Positions 1-6,940 of a DNA stretch of 9,538 nucleotides are shown in pieces. The notes beneath the pieces were generated by a model. It did no database searches and was not told where the DNA came from. It saw only the letters and a list, made by a program, of their open reading frames with translations. A program made the position numbers and the translations under genes. This DNA is from an uncultured Bacilli bacterium (lineage in GTDB: Bacteria > Bacillota_I > Bacilli_A > RF39 > UBA660): assembly GCA_934096715.1 (NCBI GenBank), contig CAKOMQ010000031.1, positions 1 through 9,538 on the forward strand, given 5' to 3'. Within the stretch, counting starts at the first letter, position 1, and each line of letters begins with the position of its first letter.

Positions 1-72
1 GTTGGTGAAGTGGTTTAACACACATGCCTTTCACGCATGCATTCATGGGTTCAAATCCCGTACGGGTCACCA
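1..72 (+). tRNA. tRNA-Glu (anticodon TTC), 5' end cut by window
   Basis: The anticodon stem catgc/gcatg (23-27 with 35-39) closes a 7-nt loop with anticodon TTC at 30-32, which reads glutamate codons. The T arm is 45-61 with loop TTCAAAT. The 3' acceptor strand ACGGGTC (62-68) is followed by discriminator A and an encoded CCA (70-72). The first two window bases are acceptor positions 6-7, so about five bases of the 5' acceptor strand lie before the window. An encoded CCA is common in Firmicutes. The gene is followed by a terminator, so it is the last gene of its transcription unit. Confidence 0.96.
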
Positions 73-83
73 ATTTGAATATT

Positions 84-109
84 AACGAATCGTTTGATTC
101 GTTTTTTTC
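84..109 (+). terminator. Rho-independent terminator of the tRNA unit
   Basis: A 7-bp stem ACGAATC/GATTCGT (85-91 with 96-102), extended by one A-T pair at 84/103, has a GTTT loop and runs into a T tract to position 108. It lies 12 bases after the tRNA CCA end and points in the tRNA direction. Confidence 0.9.
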
Positions 110-118
110 TTAAATAAA

Positions 119-151
119 ATGAGTTAGAAATTAATCTAACTCATCTTTTTT
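119..151. terminator. terminator hairpin at the end of the 136-1524 gene, also facing plus
   Basis: A 10-bp perfect stem (119-128 with 135-144) has a 6-nt AT loop. On the minus strand it is followed by TTTTATTTA and ends the surface-protein gene, whose TAG stop (136-138) lies inside the stem. On the plus strand it is followed by six T (146-151), so it also backs up the tRNA terminator. Confidence 0.8.
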
Positions 152-1524
152 GATTTATATATACCACCAACTAGTATCATTAATGATATCGTACCAGATA
201 ATAAATACAATATAACATTATCACTTGTCTTTGGAATAACTACATCATTATTAGATATTTTTTCAGTTGCAACAATTCCATACTCGCTTAAATGAGATGT
301 TTCAAATACAATGGATTCATTTTCTACTTTTGCTTCTATAGTTTCCTTTATTTGATTATCTTTAATATAAACTACTTCGTATTTTTTATATCCTTTTAAA
401 TCTTCTGGTAAAGCAATTTTTATTTTCATTTTAGTATTATTAATTTTAATTATTTGACCATTTTCTAATAAATTAATATCTACTAAATATTTGATATTCT
501 TATCAGACAATTCTTTCTTAATTTCAATTTGATTAATATCTAACGTATAATCTTTATCTAACTTATTTTCAAATATAATACTGCCATTTATTTTACCAGT
601 ACTTTTAATTTCATTCTTATTAGATATAGGTGACATTATTAAATCAGGATACATTCTCCATGTTGTTTGAAATTCATCCACACTAGTTTCTTCTTCCCAA
701 TCAGATACCTTATAATTATAATATTTACCATTTATTTTTAATTTAGTTTTTCTAGTAAAAGCATATCCTTCTTTAGCTTTAAAATATAAAATATATTGAT
801 ATTCTTTTCCATTTTCAAAAGTAGTAATAAGTTTTTCATAACCTTGATTAAAGAATTCTGCTGATGTTATACCTGCACCATCTTTAGCGTGCCATCCTTC
901 AAATTGATAAATATATGGTGCGTCATTTGGCGTTTTCCCTGTAAATACAGGTTTATCATTGGCATTAAAATTGATTGTAGCATTATTTAACTCTATTACA
1001 TCAATGTGTTTTAACAAAACTGGTTTTGTTGGTTTTATCGTTTTTACAGCAGGTACAAATAGTACTAAACCAGGATTAAAAACTTTAATATTATTTGCTT
1101 TTTCCATATTAACTCTCACTGTAGTCTTATCGCTAAATTTATTATCCCCTTTTGCTTTAAGATAAATACTATACATATAAGTCTTTCCTTCTAGAAAAGT
1201 AACTATTTTTTTGTCTTCTGTTAAAGCATTATTTTTATTTTCATCAGAATACCAAAATTTTACTGGAACAAGTTCTCCACTATCATTAGTTTCCATTTCT
1301 TCCCAATATTCATAATCTATATCGTATAACTCATCCCATGGGTCATTTGTATAAGCACTTGCTACTGGTTTATCACCTGCATTATAATTAAACTTTACAC
1401 CTTCAATATCTATATTTGCAATTCTTAGATCTATTTCTTCAGCATTTGTTTTTATAGGCATTACAAAGATACCTAATAAAAGCATTAATATAACTTTAAC
1501 TATTATTTGTTTATTATTTTTCAT
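136..1524 (-). CDS. secreted, cell-wall- or membrane-anchored surface protein with two related domains
   Basis: 462 residues. It starts with a signal peptide (basic MKNNK, hydrophobic core about 8-22, likely cut near TNA-EE). Two related domains follow, at about 37-140 and 175-270. Each has the order F-N-x-N-A/N-D-K-P, a W-x-x-x/G turn, then F-x-x-G-K-x-Y-x-Y-x-(I/L)-Y-x-K-A-K-x-x-x-x-F. A third beta-rich region (about 315-420) ends in H-L-S-E-Y-G-I, a pattern common before sorting signals in clostridial surface proteins. The C-terminus is a sorting signal: IPKTSDN (430-436), a hydrophobic span (437-455), then a KSKK tail. This is a variant of LPxTG. The start is supported by GGAG 8 bases upstream of the ATG. 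The gene lies 21 bases after the preceding gene of the same strand, so the two are probably co-transcribed. The ligand is unknown. Confidence 0.85.
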   Translation of the reverse strand: MKNNKQIIVKVILMLLLGIFVMPIKTNAEEIDLRIANIDIEGVKFNYNAGDKPVASAYTNDPWDELYDIDYEYWEEMETNDSGELVPVKFWYSDENKNNALTEDKKIVTFLEGKTYMYSIYLKAKGDNKFSDKTTVRVNMEKANNIKVFNPGLVLFVPAVKTIKPTKPVLLKHIDVIELNNATINFNANDKPVFTGKTPNDAPYIYQFEGWHAKDGAGITSAEFFNQGYEKLITTFENGKEYQYILYFKAKEGYAFTRKTKLKINGKYYNYKVSDWEEETSVDEFQTTWRMYPDLIMSPISNKNEIKSTGKINGSIIFENKLDKDYTLDINQIEIKKELSDKNIKYLVDINLLENGQIIKINNTKMKIKIALPEDLKGYKKYEVVYIKDNQIKETIEAKVENESIVFETSHLSEYGIVATEKISNNDVVIPKTSDNVILYLLSGTISLMILVGGIYKSKKMS

Positions 1525-1545
1525 TATTTTTCTCCATTCTTTCTA

Positions 1546-2301
1546 TTATTCTTCATACTCTATTTCTTTCATAGAATTAAAACCACTTAAGAAATAATCA
1601 TATGAATATTCTCTTACTCTATTCTCCATCACATCATTTATAGGTATAAGCGTATAATCTTTTAATACTATGTATTTATAAGTTAATGTTAATATCTCAT
1701 TATAATATTTACTTAACATATTAATTTTTACCGTCGTAATAATCTTTTTATTTAAGTTTGTATCAAAATAACTCATTAACTCATAAAAACCTTTATTAGT
1801 TTTTACAATTCTTTCATTAAATATCTTAATTATATTTTCTCCTATATAATTACCATTTACTTTTTCAATATCCGGATATTTATTATTACCATAATTTTTA
1901 TAATACATTATGTTATCTTTTACAAATACATATTCAGACATATAATCATAACTAATTTTCTTGCCTAGAAAATTAGTAGAATATTCCCATTTAAGATAAT
2001 TGCTTAGACTATAATTAGCCTTCAAATACATATCGTAACTATTATTAACTAAATTATCTAAATTATCATCATGAAGTGTATATAAGGTGTCACTATAATC
2101 ATAAAATTTTATGTCTGCTCCATAATTAGGAGCAATATTCATTACTTTAATATTGCTATCTAAATCATACACCTTTTTATATTCCAATTCACCTTTATCT
2201 AATTTCTGCGGATTAAAAACATATATAGAATTATCTATTATAAATGAATATTCACTAAAAGAAGTATTATCAGTTAGTATTTCTCCATTTTTTAATTTCA
2301 A
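1546..2301 (-). CDS. membrane-anchored protein of unknown function; annotated start is probably too short
   Basis: 251 residues counted from a TTG codon, the first usable start-like codon in this frame, which has GAGAAG five bases upstream. I do not recognise the family. The protein is rich in Tyr, Asn, Lys and Ile, with repeated short beta-type strands such as NSIYVF, DTLYTL and NIMYYK. It has no cysteine and no visible catalytic motif. The reading frame stays open upstream of the TTG to about 2475, and there it encodes a lysine-led transmembrane helix and an Asn/Asp-rich linker. The natural protein is therefore probably about 310 residues, anchored in the membrane with this part outside. 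It precedes the sorting-signal protein by 21 bases, so a joint role at the cell surface is likely but unproven. Confidence 0.75.
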   Translation of the reverse strand: MKLKNGEILTDNTSFSEYSFIIDNSIYVFNPQKLDKGELEYKKVYDLDSNIKVMNIAPNYGADIKFYDYSDTLYTLHDDNLDNLVNNSYDMYLKANYSLSNYLKWEYSTNFLGKKISYDYMSEYVFVKDNIMYYKNYGNNKYPDIEKVNGNYIGENIIKIFNERIVKTNKGFYELMSYFDTNLNKKIITTVKINMLSKYYNEILTLTYKYIVLKDYTLIPINDVMENRVREYSYDYFLSGFNSMKEIEYEE

Positions 2302-2475
2302 ATATTTCTTCTCAGAATATTTATTTTTTAGAACATCTATAATTGAGTCATCTTTTGGAATATTATTATCAGTATTATCGTTCTTATTATTAGTAAAATT
2401 AATAATAAGTATAATACATGCTATAGTAATAATTAGAATAATAGTATAAATTACTTTTTTCTTGTCTACAATATC
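2302..2475 (-). other. in-frame N-terminal extension with a transmembrane helix, no ATG start
   Basis: Read in the frame of the 1546-2301 gene, this stretch gives D-I-V-D-K-K-K, a hydrophobic run of about 18 residues (VIYTIILIITIACIILII), then an NFTNNKNDNTDNN linker joining the downstream protein without a stop. No ATG, GTG or TTG lies in frame before the TGA at 2479-2481. Two ATGs just downstream of an AAAGAGAG ribosome site (about 2477-2482) are in another frame. They would come into frame if the run of six T at 2455-2460 had five. Either a rare start (ATT at 2470-2472) is used, or there is an indel, real or from assembly. Confidence 0.7.
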
Positions 2476-2496
2476 GCATCATCTCTCTTTACAATA

Positions 2497-2525
2497 ATAG
2501 TAAGTTAAGAAAGTAAAATAGGCAA
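2497..2525 (-). promoter_or_regulatory. promoter of the two-gene surface-protein unit
   Basis: On the minus strand TTGCCT (2520-2525) and TACTAT (2497-2502) are separated by 17 bases. The predicted start is near 2490, directly before the AAAGAGAG ribosome site, giving a very short leader. No other candidate lies between this unit and the terminator of the DUF2207 gene. Confidence 0.6.
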
Positions 2526-2564
2526 TAAACTTTCCTTAAAAAACAATGCTTTTAATGGTAAGTG

Positions 2565-2598
2565 TATAGAAAATAAAAACTTGTGTAATCACAAGTTT
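2565..2598 (-). terminator. terminator of the lemA-DUF2207 unit
   Basis: A 9-bp perfect stem AAACTTGTG/CACAAGTTT (2577-2585 with 2590-2598) has a 4-nt loop. On the minus strand it is followed by TTATTTTC. It begins 4 bases after the TAA stop of the DUF2207 gene. Confidence 0.85.
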
Positions 2599-2602
2599 CA
2601 TA

Positions 2603-4258
2603 TTAACGGAAGCCTCCTCCCCCACCACCGAAGGATCCACCACCGCCGCCGCCAAACGACATTCCGCCACCACCAGAATTATAGTTTTCGGCTTTAGCTC
2701 TAGCACTACTAGCGGCATTTACACAGTTACTACTAAATACATATACAGTAGTATAAGTATCTAATTCTTGATCAGTAATTAAATCAGGATATAGCTTTTT
2801 AAATTGTTTACCTACTTCATCAGCCATACCTAAAAGTTGAGCAAATATTAAATATTCTTTCCAAGCTTTGACTTCAATAGCTGTTTTTTCATCCATTTTA
2901 GTAAATTCTTTAAAGAATTTCTTAAGACCAACTAGTCTTTTACCATCTTCAAAAAAAACATCTGTTACAAGCATTTTATTAGTTCCTTTAATGTTTCTAA
3001 CTAAGTATTTATTACTTTCCAAAATTGGAATTTCATAATTATATACATCATTGAACCAGTCAAAAATTATTTCATAATTATTTTCACACCATTTAGTAAA
3101 TTCATTTTTCTCAAGTACGCCATCTATACTTGCTTCAAACATATAATTATAAAGTTGTCTTTCTATATCTGGCTCAAGTCCAGTTAATCCATTAAATTTT
3201 ATCTTCGTAACTTTTCTATTAAATGAAGCTTCTTCAGTTATAACAGTTACAACATTATCTTTAGTCCATTTAAGAAGTATACTGCCTAAGAAATCAGTTT
3301 GTTTTTTTCCAATATCATATGTATTTGTAACAACATATGCTCTATAAATATCTTTATCACAAGGAATATTTCTAAAAGGTAGTGTATCTTTTGGAATTTT
3401 TTTCTTCTTTTCAGGAAAGTTTATTATATAATTACCTAAATGCTTATTATTACTTGCAATAGTACTAAATATTATGATTAAAGCAGTAGCAAACCCAAGA
3501 GCACCCAAAACGTAATAGATAGTATTATCTTTTTCTTCATTACGATAAGAACCTTCACTAGCTAAATCTTCATAATATTTACTATCTTCATCAAGTGTTA
3601 TTTTAGTTTTAAATGTTCCTTTAGGAAAATGAGCAAGTAATACGACATACTCATCGCTTCCAAGACCTTTATCACTTGTAAGTTCAATAACACCATCACT
3701 TACATAAGCATAACCACCACTGTAACCATAACCCCATACAGGTACAGAGTCATCATATTTAAAACTACTATATATTTTTATAAAGAACTTACTTGGTTTA
3801 CTAGTAAATTTTTTATCAATCAAATTCCAATAAATCATATCACTATCTGTAGTAGATACCACAAAATTAGTTACTTTATACTCTAATTTATAAGTATGAA
3901 CACCATAACTAGTTATACCAAAACATATTTCAGGACCTTCATCTGTATAATTAATACCTGCTTTATATTTTTTAGAATCAAATCCATAATCTGGATGCCA
4001 CTCATCTATTGTTGTAAAAAGTTTACCATCCATATATGCTTTTAAATCATATATAGTAGATTCCCCTATATTATAGTAAGCTTTATATCCTTCAGTACCT
4101 TCGGTTAACTTAGCATTCCATTCTTCTGTAATAGTAGCGGTACCATCTTCAGATATAAAAATATTCATATTAATTTCATTTACTTTATTACTTGCATATA
4201 CATTAGTATAAGTAAATAAAACTAATAATGTAAATAATAATAATTTTATTCTTTTCAT
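2603..4258 (-). CDS. DUF2207 domain-containing membrane protein with Gly-rich tail
   Basis: 551 residues. It has a signal peptide (1-23, cut after VYA) and an extracytoplasmic domain to about 240 with the DUF2207 pattern: N-M-x-I-x-x-D-G-T-A-x-I-T-E-x-W near 31-47 and Y-K-V-T-N-F near 127-132. One transmembrane helix lies at 246-268, then a KKKK stop-transfer segment and a cytoplasmic domain (R-N-I-P-C-D-K-D near 296-303, W-K-E-Y-L-I-F-A near 466-473). The C-terminus (528-551) is almost pure Gly with Ser, Phe and Met. Many relatives have extra helices before the Gly-rich tail; here I see none. AAAGGAG seven bases before the ATG supports the start. The gene follows lemA by 39 bases, a pairing common in Firmicutes. 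The role is unknown; envelope-related function is inferred from topology and partner. Confidence 0.9.
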   Translation of the reverse strand: MKRIKLLLFTLLVLFTYTNVYASNKVNEINMNIFISEDGTATITEEWNAKLTEGTEGYKAYYNIGESTIYDLKAYMDGKLFTTIDEWHPDYGFDSKKYKAGINYTDEGPEICFGITSYGVHTYKLEYKVTNFVVSTTDSDMIYWNLIDKKFTSKPSKFFIKIYSSFKYDDSVPVWGYGYSGGYAYVSDGVIELTSDKGLGSDEYVVLLAHFPKGTFKTKITLDEDSKYYEDLASEGSYRNEEKDNTIYYVLGALGFATALIIIFSTIASNNKHLGNYIINFPEKKKKIPKDTLPFRNIPCDKDIYRAYVVTNTYDIGKKQTDFLGSILLKWTKDNVVTVITEEASFNRKVTKIKFNGLTGLEPDIERQLYNYMFEASIDGVLEKNEFTKWCENNYEIIFDWFNDVYNYEIPILESNKYLVRNIKGTNKMLVTDVFFEDGKRLVGLKKFFKEFTKMDEKTAIEVKAWKEYLIFAQLLGMADEVGKQFKKLYPDLITDQELDTYTTVYVFSSNCVNAASSARAKAENYNSGGGGMSFGGGGGGSFGGGGGGFR

Positions 4259-4270
4259 AAACTTCTCCTT

Positions 4271-4299
4271 TAAAAAAGCATTACTGAATAAGTAATGCT
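4271..4299 (-). terminator. terminator-like hairpin between lemA and the DUF2207 gene
   Basis: A 9-bp perfect stem AGCATTACT/AGTAATGCT (4277-4285 with 4291-4299) with a 5-nt loop is followed on the minus strand by six T. It overlaps the lemA TAG stop (4298-4300). The T tract runs straight into the AAAGGAG ribosome site of the next gene. There is no room for a separate promoter between the hairpin and the downstream ATG, so it most likely works as a partial terminator or 3'-end stabiliser that gives more lemA than DUF2207 mRNA. Confidence 0.75.
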
Positions 4300-4843
4300 A
4301 AAAACTAACTTTAACGTTTTCTTTTTCTTTTTCATTAATTTGAAAATATTCTTTTTCTTTAAAATTAAATATATTAGCAACTATATTACTTGGTACAGTC
4401 ATAATCTTATCATTATACATTCTAACTGTTTCATTATAGAATGATCTTTTATAAGCAATATTTTCTTCAATTTCATTTAAACTATTTTGTAAATTAATGA
4501 AATTAGTATTAGCCTTTAAATCTGGATATGCTTCAGATAATGCAAACAACTTAGTTAATGCATTTGATAAATTATCATTAGCAGCTAACTCTTCATTCAT
4601 ATTACCAGCACTTGTAAAGCTATTACGTGCCTTAATTACTTCTTCAAGTGTTTCTTTTTCATGTTTAGCATAACCTTTAACAGTTTCCACCAAATTAGGA
4701 ACTAGATCAAATCTTTTCTTAAGTTCAATATCTACTTGACTAGATTGATCATCTACTTTGTTTCTAAGCTTAACTAAACTATTATAAACTCCCACAACAT
4801 AAATAATTAATAATAATATAATACCTAATATTACATAAATCAT
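4298..4843 (-). CDS. lemA: LemA family membrane protein
   Basis: 181 residues, a normal length for the family. A single N-terminal transmembrane helix (2-19) precedes the family signature Y-N-S-L-V-K-L-R-N-K-V-D (20-31), then I-E-L-K-K-R-F-D-L-V-P-N-L-V-E-T-V-K-G-Y-A-K-H-E. Later signature pieces are A-Y-P-D-L-K-A-N, the L-Q-N-S-L-N-E-I-E stretch and Y-N-x-x-V-R-M-Y-N. It ends with the family's V-K-V-S-F. The body is expected to be a long helical bundle. GAAGG six to seven bases before the ATG supports the start. It is first in a unit with the DUF2207 gene, and has its own extended -10 promoter. LemA is widespread in bacteria, but its molecular role is not settled. Confidence 0.97.
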   Translation of the reverse strand: MIYVILGIILLLIIYVVGVYNSLVKLRNKVDDQSSQVDIELKKRFDLVPNLVETVKGYAKHEKETLEEVIKARNSFTSAGNMNEELAANDNLSNALTKLFALSEAYPDLKANTNFINLQNSLNEIEENIAYKRSFYNETVRMYNDKIMTVPSNIVANIFNFKEKEYFQINEKEKENVKVSF

Positions 4844-4866
4844 ATGATTACCTTCTTTCTATCTAA

Positions 4867-4895
4867 ATAATAACATAATAGAATATTAAATACAA
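4867..4895 (-). promoter_or_regulatory. extended -10 promoter of lemA
   Basis: On the minus strand TTGTAT (4890-4895), a 17-base spacer, and TATTAT (4867-4872) directly preceded by TGT form an extended -10 element. The predicted transcription start is near 4860, about 17 bases before the lemA ATG. Confidence 0.7.
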
Positions 4896-4900
4896 TATCC

Positions 4901-4928
4901 ACATATCTATTTATTAGTAAATATATGT
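4901..4928. promoter_or_regulatory. dyad between divergent promoters, possible operator
   Basis: The arms ACATAT(ct)ATTTA (4901-4913) and TAAATATATGT (4918-4928) pair around a TTAG centre with one 2-base bulge. The dyad lies between the lemA -35 and the -10 of the acyl-CoA synthetase promoter, covering the latter's -35 area. In DNA this AT-rich it could be chance. Confidence 0.3.
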
Positions 4929-4934
4929 AAATCA

Positions 4935-4961
4935 TGCTATAATAGACTTATATGTTAGGAG
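4935..4961 (+). promoter_or_regulatory. extended -10 promoter and ribosome site of the acyl-CoA synthetase gene
   Basis: TGC TATAAT (4935-4943) is a perfect extended -10. The -35 position (4915-4920, TAGTAA) is weak, as is usual for extended -10 promoters. The expected start is near 4950. AGGAG (4957-4961) lies 7 bases before the ATG at 4969, so the leader is about 19 bases. Confidence 0.75.
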
Positions 4962-4968
4962 AATAAAT

Positions 4969-6690
4969 ATGATAGAAAAAATATTATTAAAAATTAGAAA
5001 TAATTATAGAAATATTAAACTGAAGTATTTTAGAAATAAATACTATGATAAATTACCTAGTAAAATTAAATACTTTTCTGGTAGTTTATATGACGCAATA
5101 TACGAAAGTGCTATTAAATTTCCAGATAATACCGCAATAGAATACTATAATAATCAAATTACCTATAAACAACTTATAAGAAGAATTAATAAATGTGCTA
5201 AAGCACTTAAAGCTCTAGGAGTAAACAAAGGAGATAAAGTTACTATATGTATGCCTAACACTCCAGAAGAAGTTACAATGTTCTACGCCATTAATGAGAT
5301 TGGTGCAATAGCTAATATGATTCATCCATTATCGAGCGAAAAAGAAATAGAATACTATTTAAATAAAAGTGAATCTAAAGTAATGTTATGTATAGATATA
5401 GCCTATAAAAAGGTAAGAAATATTCTAGATAATACAGATGTAGAAAAAGTAATTGTAACATCAGCTACTAAATCTATGGAAAGATTAACTGCTTTTATAT
5501 ATTGGCTACTTAAAGGAAGAAAAATGAACATTAAAGAAGACCATAAAATTATGTTATGGAATCATTTCATTAATTTATCTGAGATGTATTATGATAATGC
5601 TTATGAAGAAGTTGATCCATTAGATCCAGCAGTTATTCTTTATAGTGGTGGTACTACTGGTAAACCTAAAGGTGTAGTTATTAGTAATTATTCTTTTAAT
5701 GCTCAAGCATTACAAAGTAGAATTGTATCAGATGCTCTAATACCAGAGAATGCATTCCTAACATTCTTACCTAACTTCCATGCTTTTGGTATTGGTATTT
5801 GTACACACACTCCTTTATATAATGGTATGCGTGCTATACTTATTCCTCAATTCAATATTAAAAAGTTTAAATCATACATAAGAAAATATCATTTTAATAT
5901 TCTTTGTGGTGTACCAACTTTATATGATCAAATTAGTAAAATGAAATTTAGAAAAAATGAATTAAAAGATTGGAAACTAGTAGTATGTGGTGGAGACTCA
6001 ATGAGTCAAAATCTTAAAGATAGAGTTAATGATACTCTAGAAGAATATGGATGTAAAACAGATATAAGAATTGGTTATGGATTAACTGAATCAAGTGGAG
6101 TTGTTGCATTATCTCCAGAAGGACTTTTAAATGAATCTGATGTAATCGGATTCCCCTTCCCTAATACAGACTTTTTAATAGTAGATATAAATACTAATAA
6201 AGTACTACCTAGTAATAAAGATGGAGAAATACTTATAAGTGGTCCTAATATTATGTTAGAATATTTAAAAGAATCAGATGAAACTAAAAATGTTCTAGAA
6301 ACTATTAATGGTAAAACTTACCTACATACCGGAGATATTGGTTATATAGATAAAAAAGGATTATTACATTATAAATCAAGATTAAAAAGAATGATTATAA
6401 CTAGCGGATATAATGTTTATCCATCACATGTAGAAGAAGTTCTTATGAGTCATGAATCAGTACTTAAATGTGCTGTAATAGGTATTCCTAATGAACATAA
6501 AGGAGAAATAGTAAAAGCTTTCATAGTACTAAAAGAAAATCATAATACTTTAACAGATAAGAATAGTATAAAAGAACACTTAAAGAAACATTTAGCTAAA
6601 TATGAAACACCTAGAGAAATAAAATACTTAGATGATTTACCTACTACCTTAGTTGGTAAAGTAGCTTATAAAGAATTAGAAAAGATGTAG
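4969..6690 (+). CDS. acyl-CoA synthetase / AMP-dependent ligase (class I adenylate-forming enzyme)
   Basis: 573 residues, full length for the long-chain acyl-CoA ligase group. Expected reaction: a carboxylic acid plus ATP gives acyl-AMP, then transfer to a thiol (CoA or a carrier protein). Visible core motifs are the P-loop YSGGTTGKPKGV (225-236), the aromatic-acyl pocket stretch FLPNFHAFG (266-274), YGLTES (370-375), the ATP-ribose motif Y-L-H-T-G-D (451-456), the hinge R-L-K-R-M-I (471-476) leading to G-Y-N-V-Y-P, and the catalytic lysine in L-V-G-K (K564). All key residues are present, so the enzyme looks active. It has no signal peptide or membrane span; the first 35 residues are basic and may touch the membrane. 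The motifs do not tell fatty acid from other acids. It stands alone, divergent from lemA, with its own promoter and terminator. Confidence 0.92.
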   Translation: MIEKILLKIRNNYRNIKLKYFRNKYYDKLPSKIKYFSGSLYDAIYESAIKFPDNTAIEYYNNQITYKQLIRRINKCAKALKALGVNKGDKVTICMPNTPEEVTMFYAINEIGAIANMIHPLSSEKEIEYYLNKSESKVMLCIDIAYKKVRNILDNTDVEKVIVTSATKSMERLTAFIYWLLKGRKMNIKEDHKIMLWNHFINLSEMYYDNAYEEVDPLDPAVILYSGGTTGKPKGVVISNYSFNAQALQSRIVSDALIPENAFLTFLPNFHAFGIGICTHTPLYNGMRAILIPQFNIKKFKSYIRKYHFNILCGVPTLYDQISKMKFRKNELKDWKLVVCGGDSMSQNLKDRVNDTLEEYGCKTDIRIGYGLTESSGVVALSPEGLLNESDVIGFPFPNTDFLIVDINTNKVLPSNKDGEILISGPNIMLEYLKESDETKNVLETINGKTYLHTGDIGYIDKKGLLHYKSRLKRMIITSGYNVYPSHVEEVLMSHESVLKCAVIGIPNEHKGEIVKAFIVLKENHNTLTDKNSIKEHLKKHLAKYETPREIKYLDDLPTTLVGKVAYKELEKM

Positions 6691-6720
6691 ACCTGAACTG
6701 ATCTACATCTTTATTATTTT
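6681..6720. terminator. bidirectional terminator after the acyl-CoA synthetase gene
   Basis: An 11-bp stem (6681-6691 with 6702-6712) contains the TAG stop codon (6688-6690) and closes a 10-base loop. The plus-strand tail is TTATTATTTTA. On the minus strand the stem runs into TTCTAATTC, so it may also stop transcription arriving from the right. Confidence 0.8.
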
Positions 6721-6747
6721 ATATTAACATTTATAGTATCTTTTATA

Positions 6748-6813
6748 CGAGACACAGTTAAGTTAACGAGACCACGAGACCACCAAGTTACTCAGCTAGC
6801 ATGAACTTATTAC
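6748..6813. repeat. G+C-rich left flank of the IS with short repeats and a diverged gene end
   Basis: This stretch is close to 45-50% G+C in surroundings of about 25%. CGAGAC occurs at 6748, 6767 and 6775, and GAGACCAC is in perfect tandem (6768-6783). AGTTACTCAG (6786-6795) recurs at 8281-8290 on the other side of the IS. On the minus strand 6787-6807 reads K-F-M-L-A-E-stop, which resembles the P-F-V-L-P-E-stop end of the surface-protein gene at 8283. I take it as sequence downstream of that gene before the IS entered, containing a diverged copy of its 3' end. Confidence 0.5.
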
Positions 6814-6833
6814 CTGACAGTTTTTAATTATTT

Positions 6834-6860
6834 AAAAAAGAGATATTTCTATCTCCTTTT
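6834..6860. terminator. bidirectional hairpin terminator inside the IS left end
   Basis: The stem GAGATA/TATCTC (6840-6845 with 6850-6855) has a TTTC loop. The plus tail is CTTTT. The minus tail is six T followed by AAA. It lies between the left end and the transposase promoter and should reduce transcription entering from outside. Confidence 0.65.
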
Positions 6861-6867
6861 GTATTTA

Positions 6868-6896
6868 TTGTATAGACAACCGTTTTTTGCTATTAT
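6868..6896 (+). promoter_or_regulatory. transposase promoter
   Basis: TTGTAT (6868-6873) and TATTAT (6891-6896) are separated by 17 bases, and TGC just before the latter gives an extended -10. The expected transcription start is near 6903, downstream of the left arm of the start-codon inverted repeat. Confidence 0.7.
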
Positions 6897-6940
6897 ATAG
6901 CTATAAACATAAAAAAATAAAATAAAAGGTGGTTGTCTAT
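6872..6940 (+). promoter_or_regulatory. inverted repeat that can hide the transposase ribosome site and start codon
   Basis: ATAGACAACC (6872-6881) pairs perfectly over 10 bases with GGTTGTCTAT (6931-6940). The right arm covers part of the AAAGGTGG ribosome site (6925-6932) and the first two bases of the ATG (6939-6941). The left arm lies inside the promoter spacer, upstream of the predicted start of the native mRNA. Only transcripts that begin outside the IS would carry both arms. Confidence 0.7.

Noticed and set aside
2536..2718. Open frame overlapping the Gly-rich 3' end of the DUF2207 gene
   Set aside because: It is a shadow of the GGN-repeat tail and the terminator region, without a ribosome site.
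6748..6783. CGAGAC/GAGACCAC repeats as a CRISPR array
   Set aside because: Units are only 8 bases, there are no spacers of constant length, and no cas genes are present.
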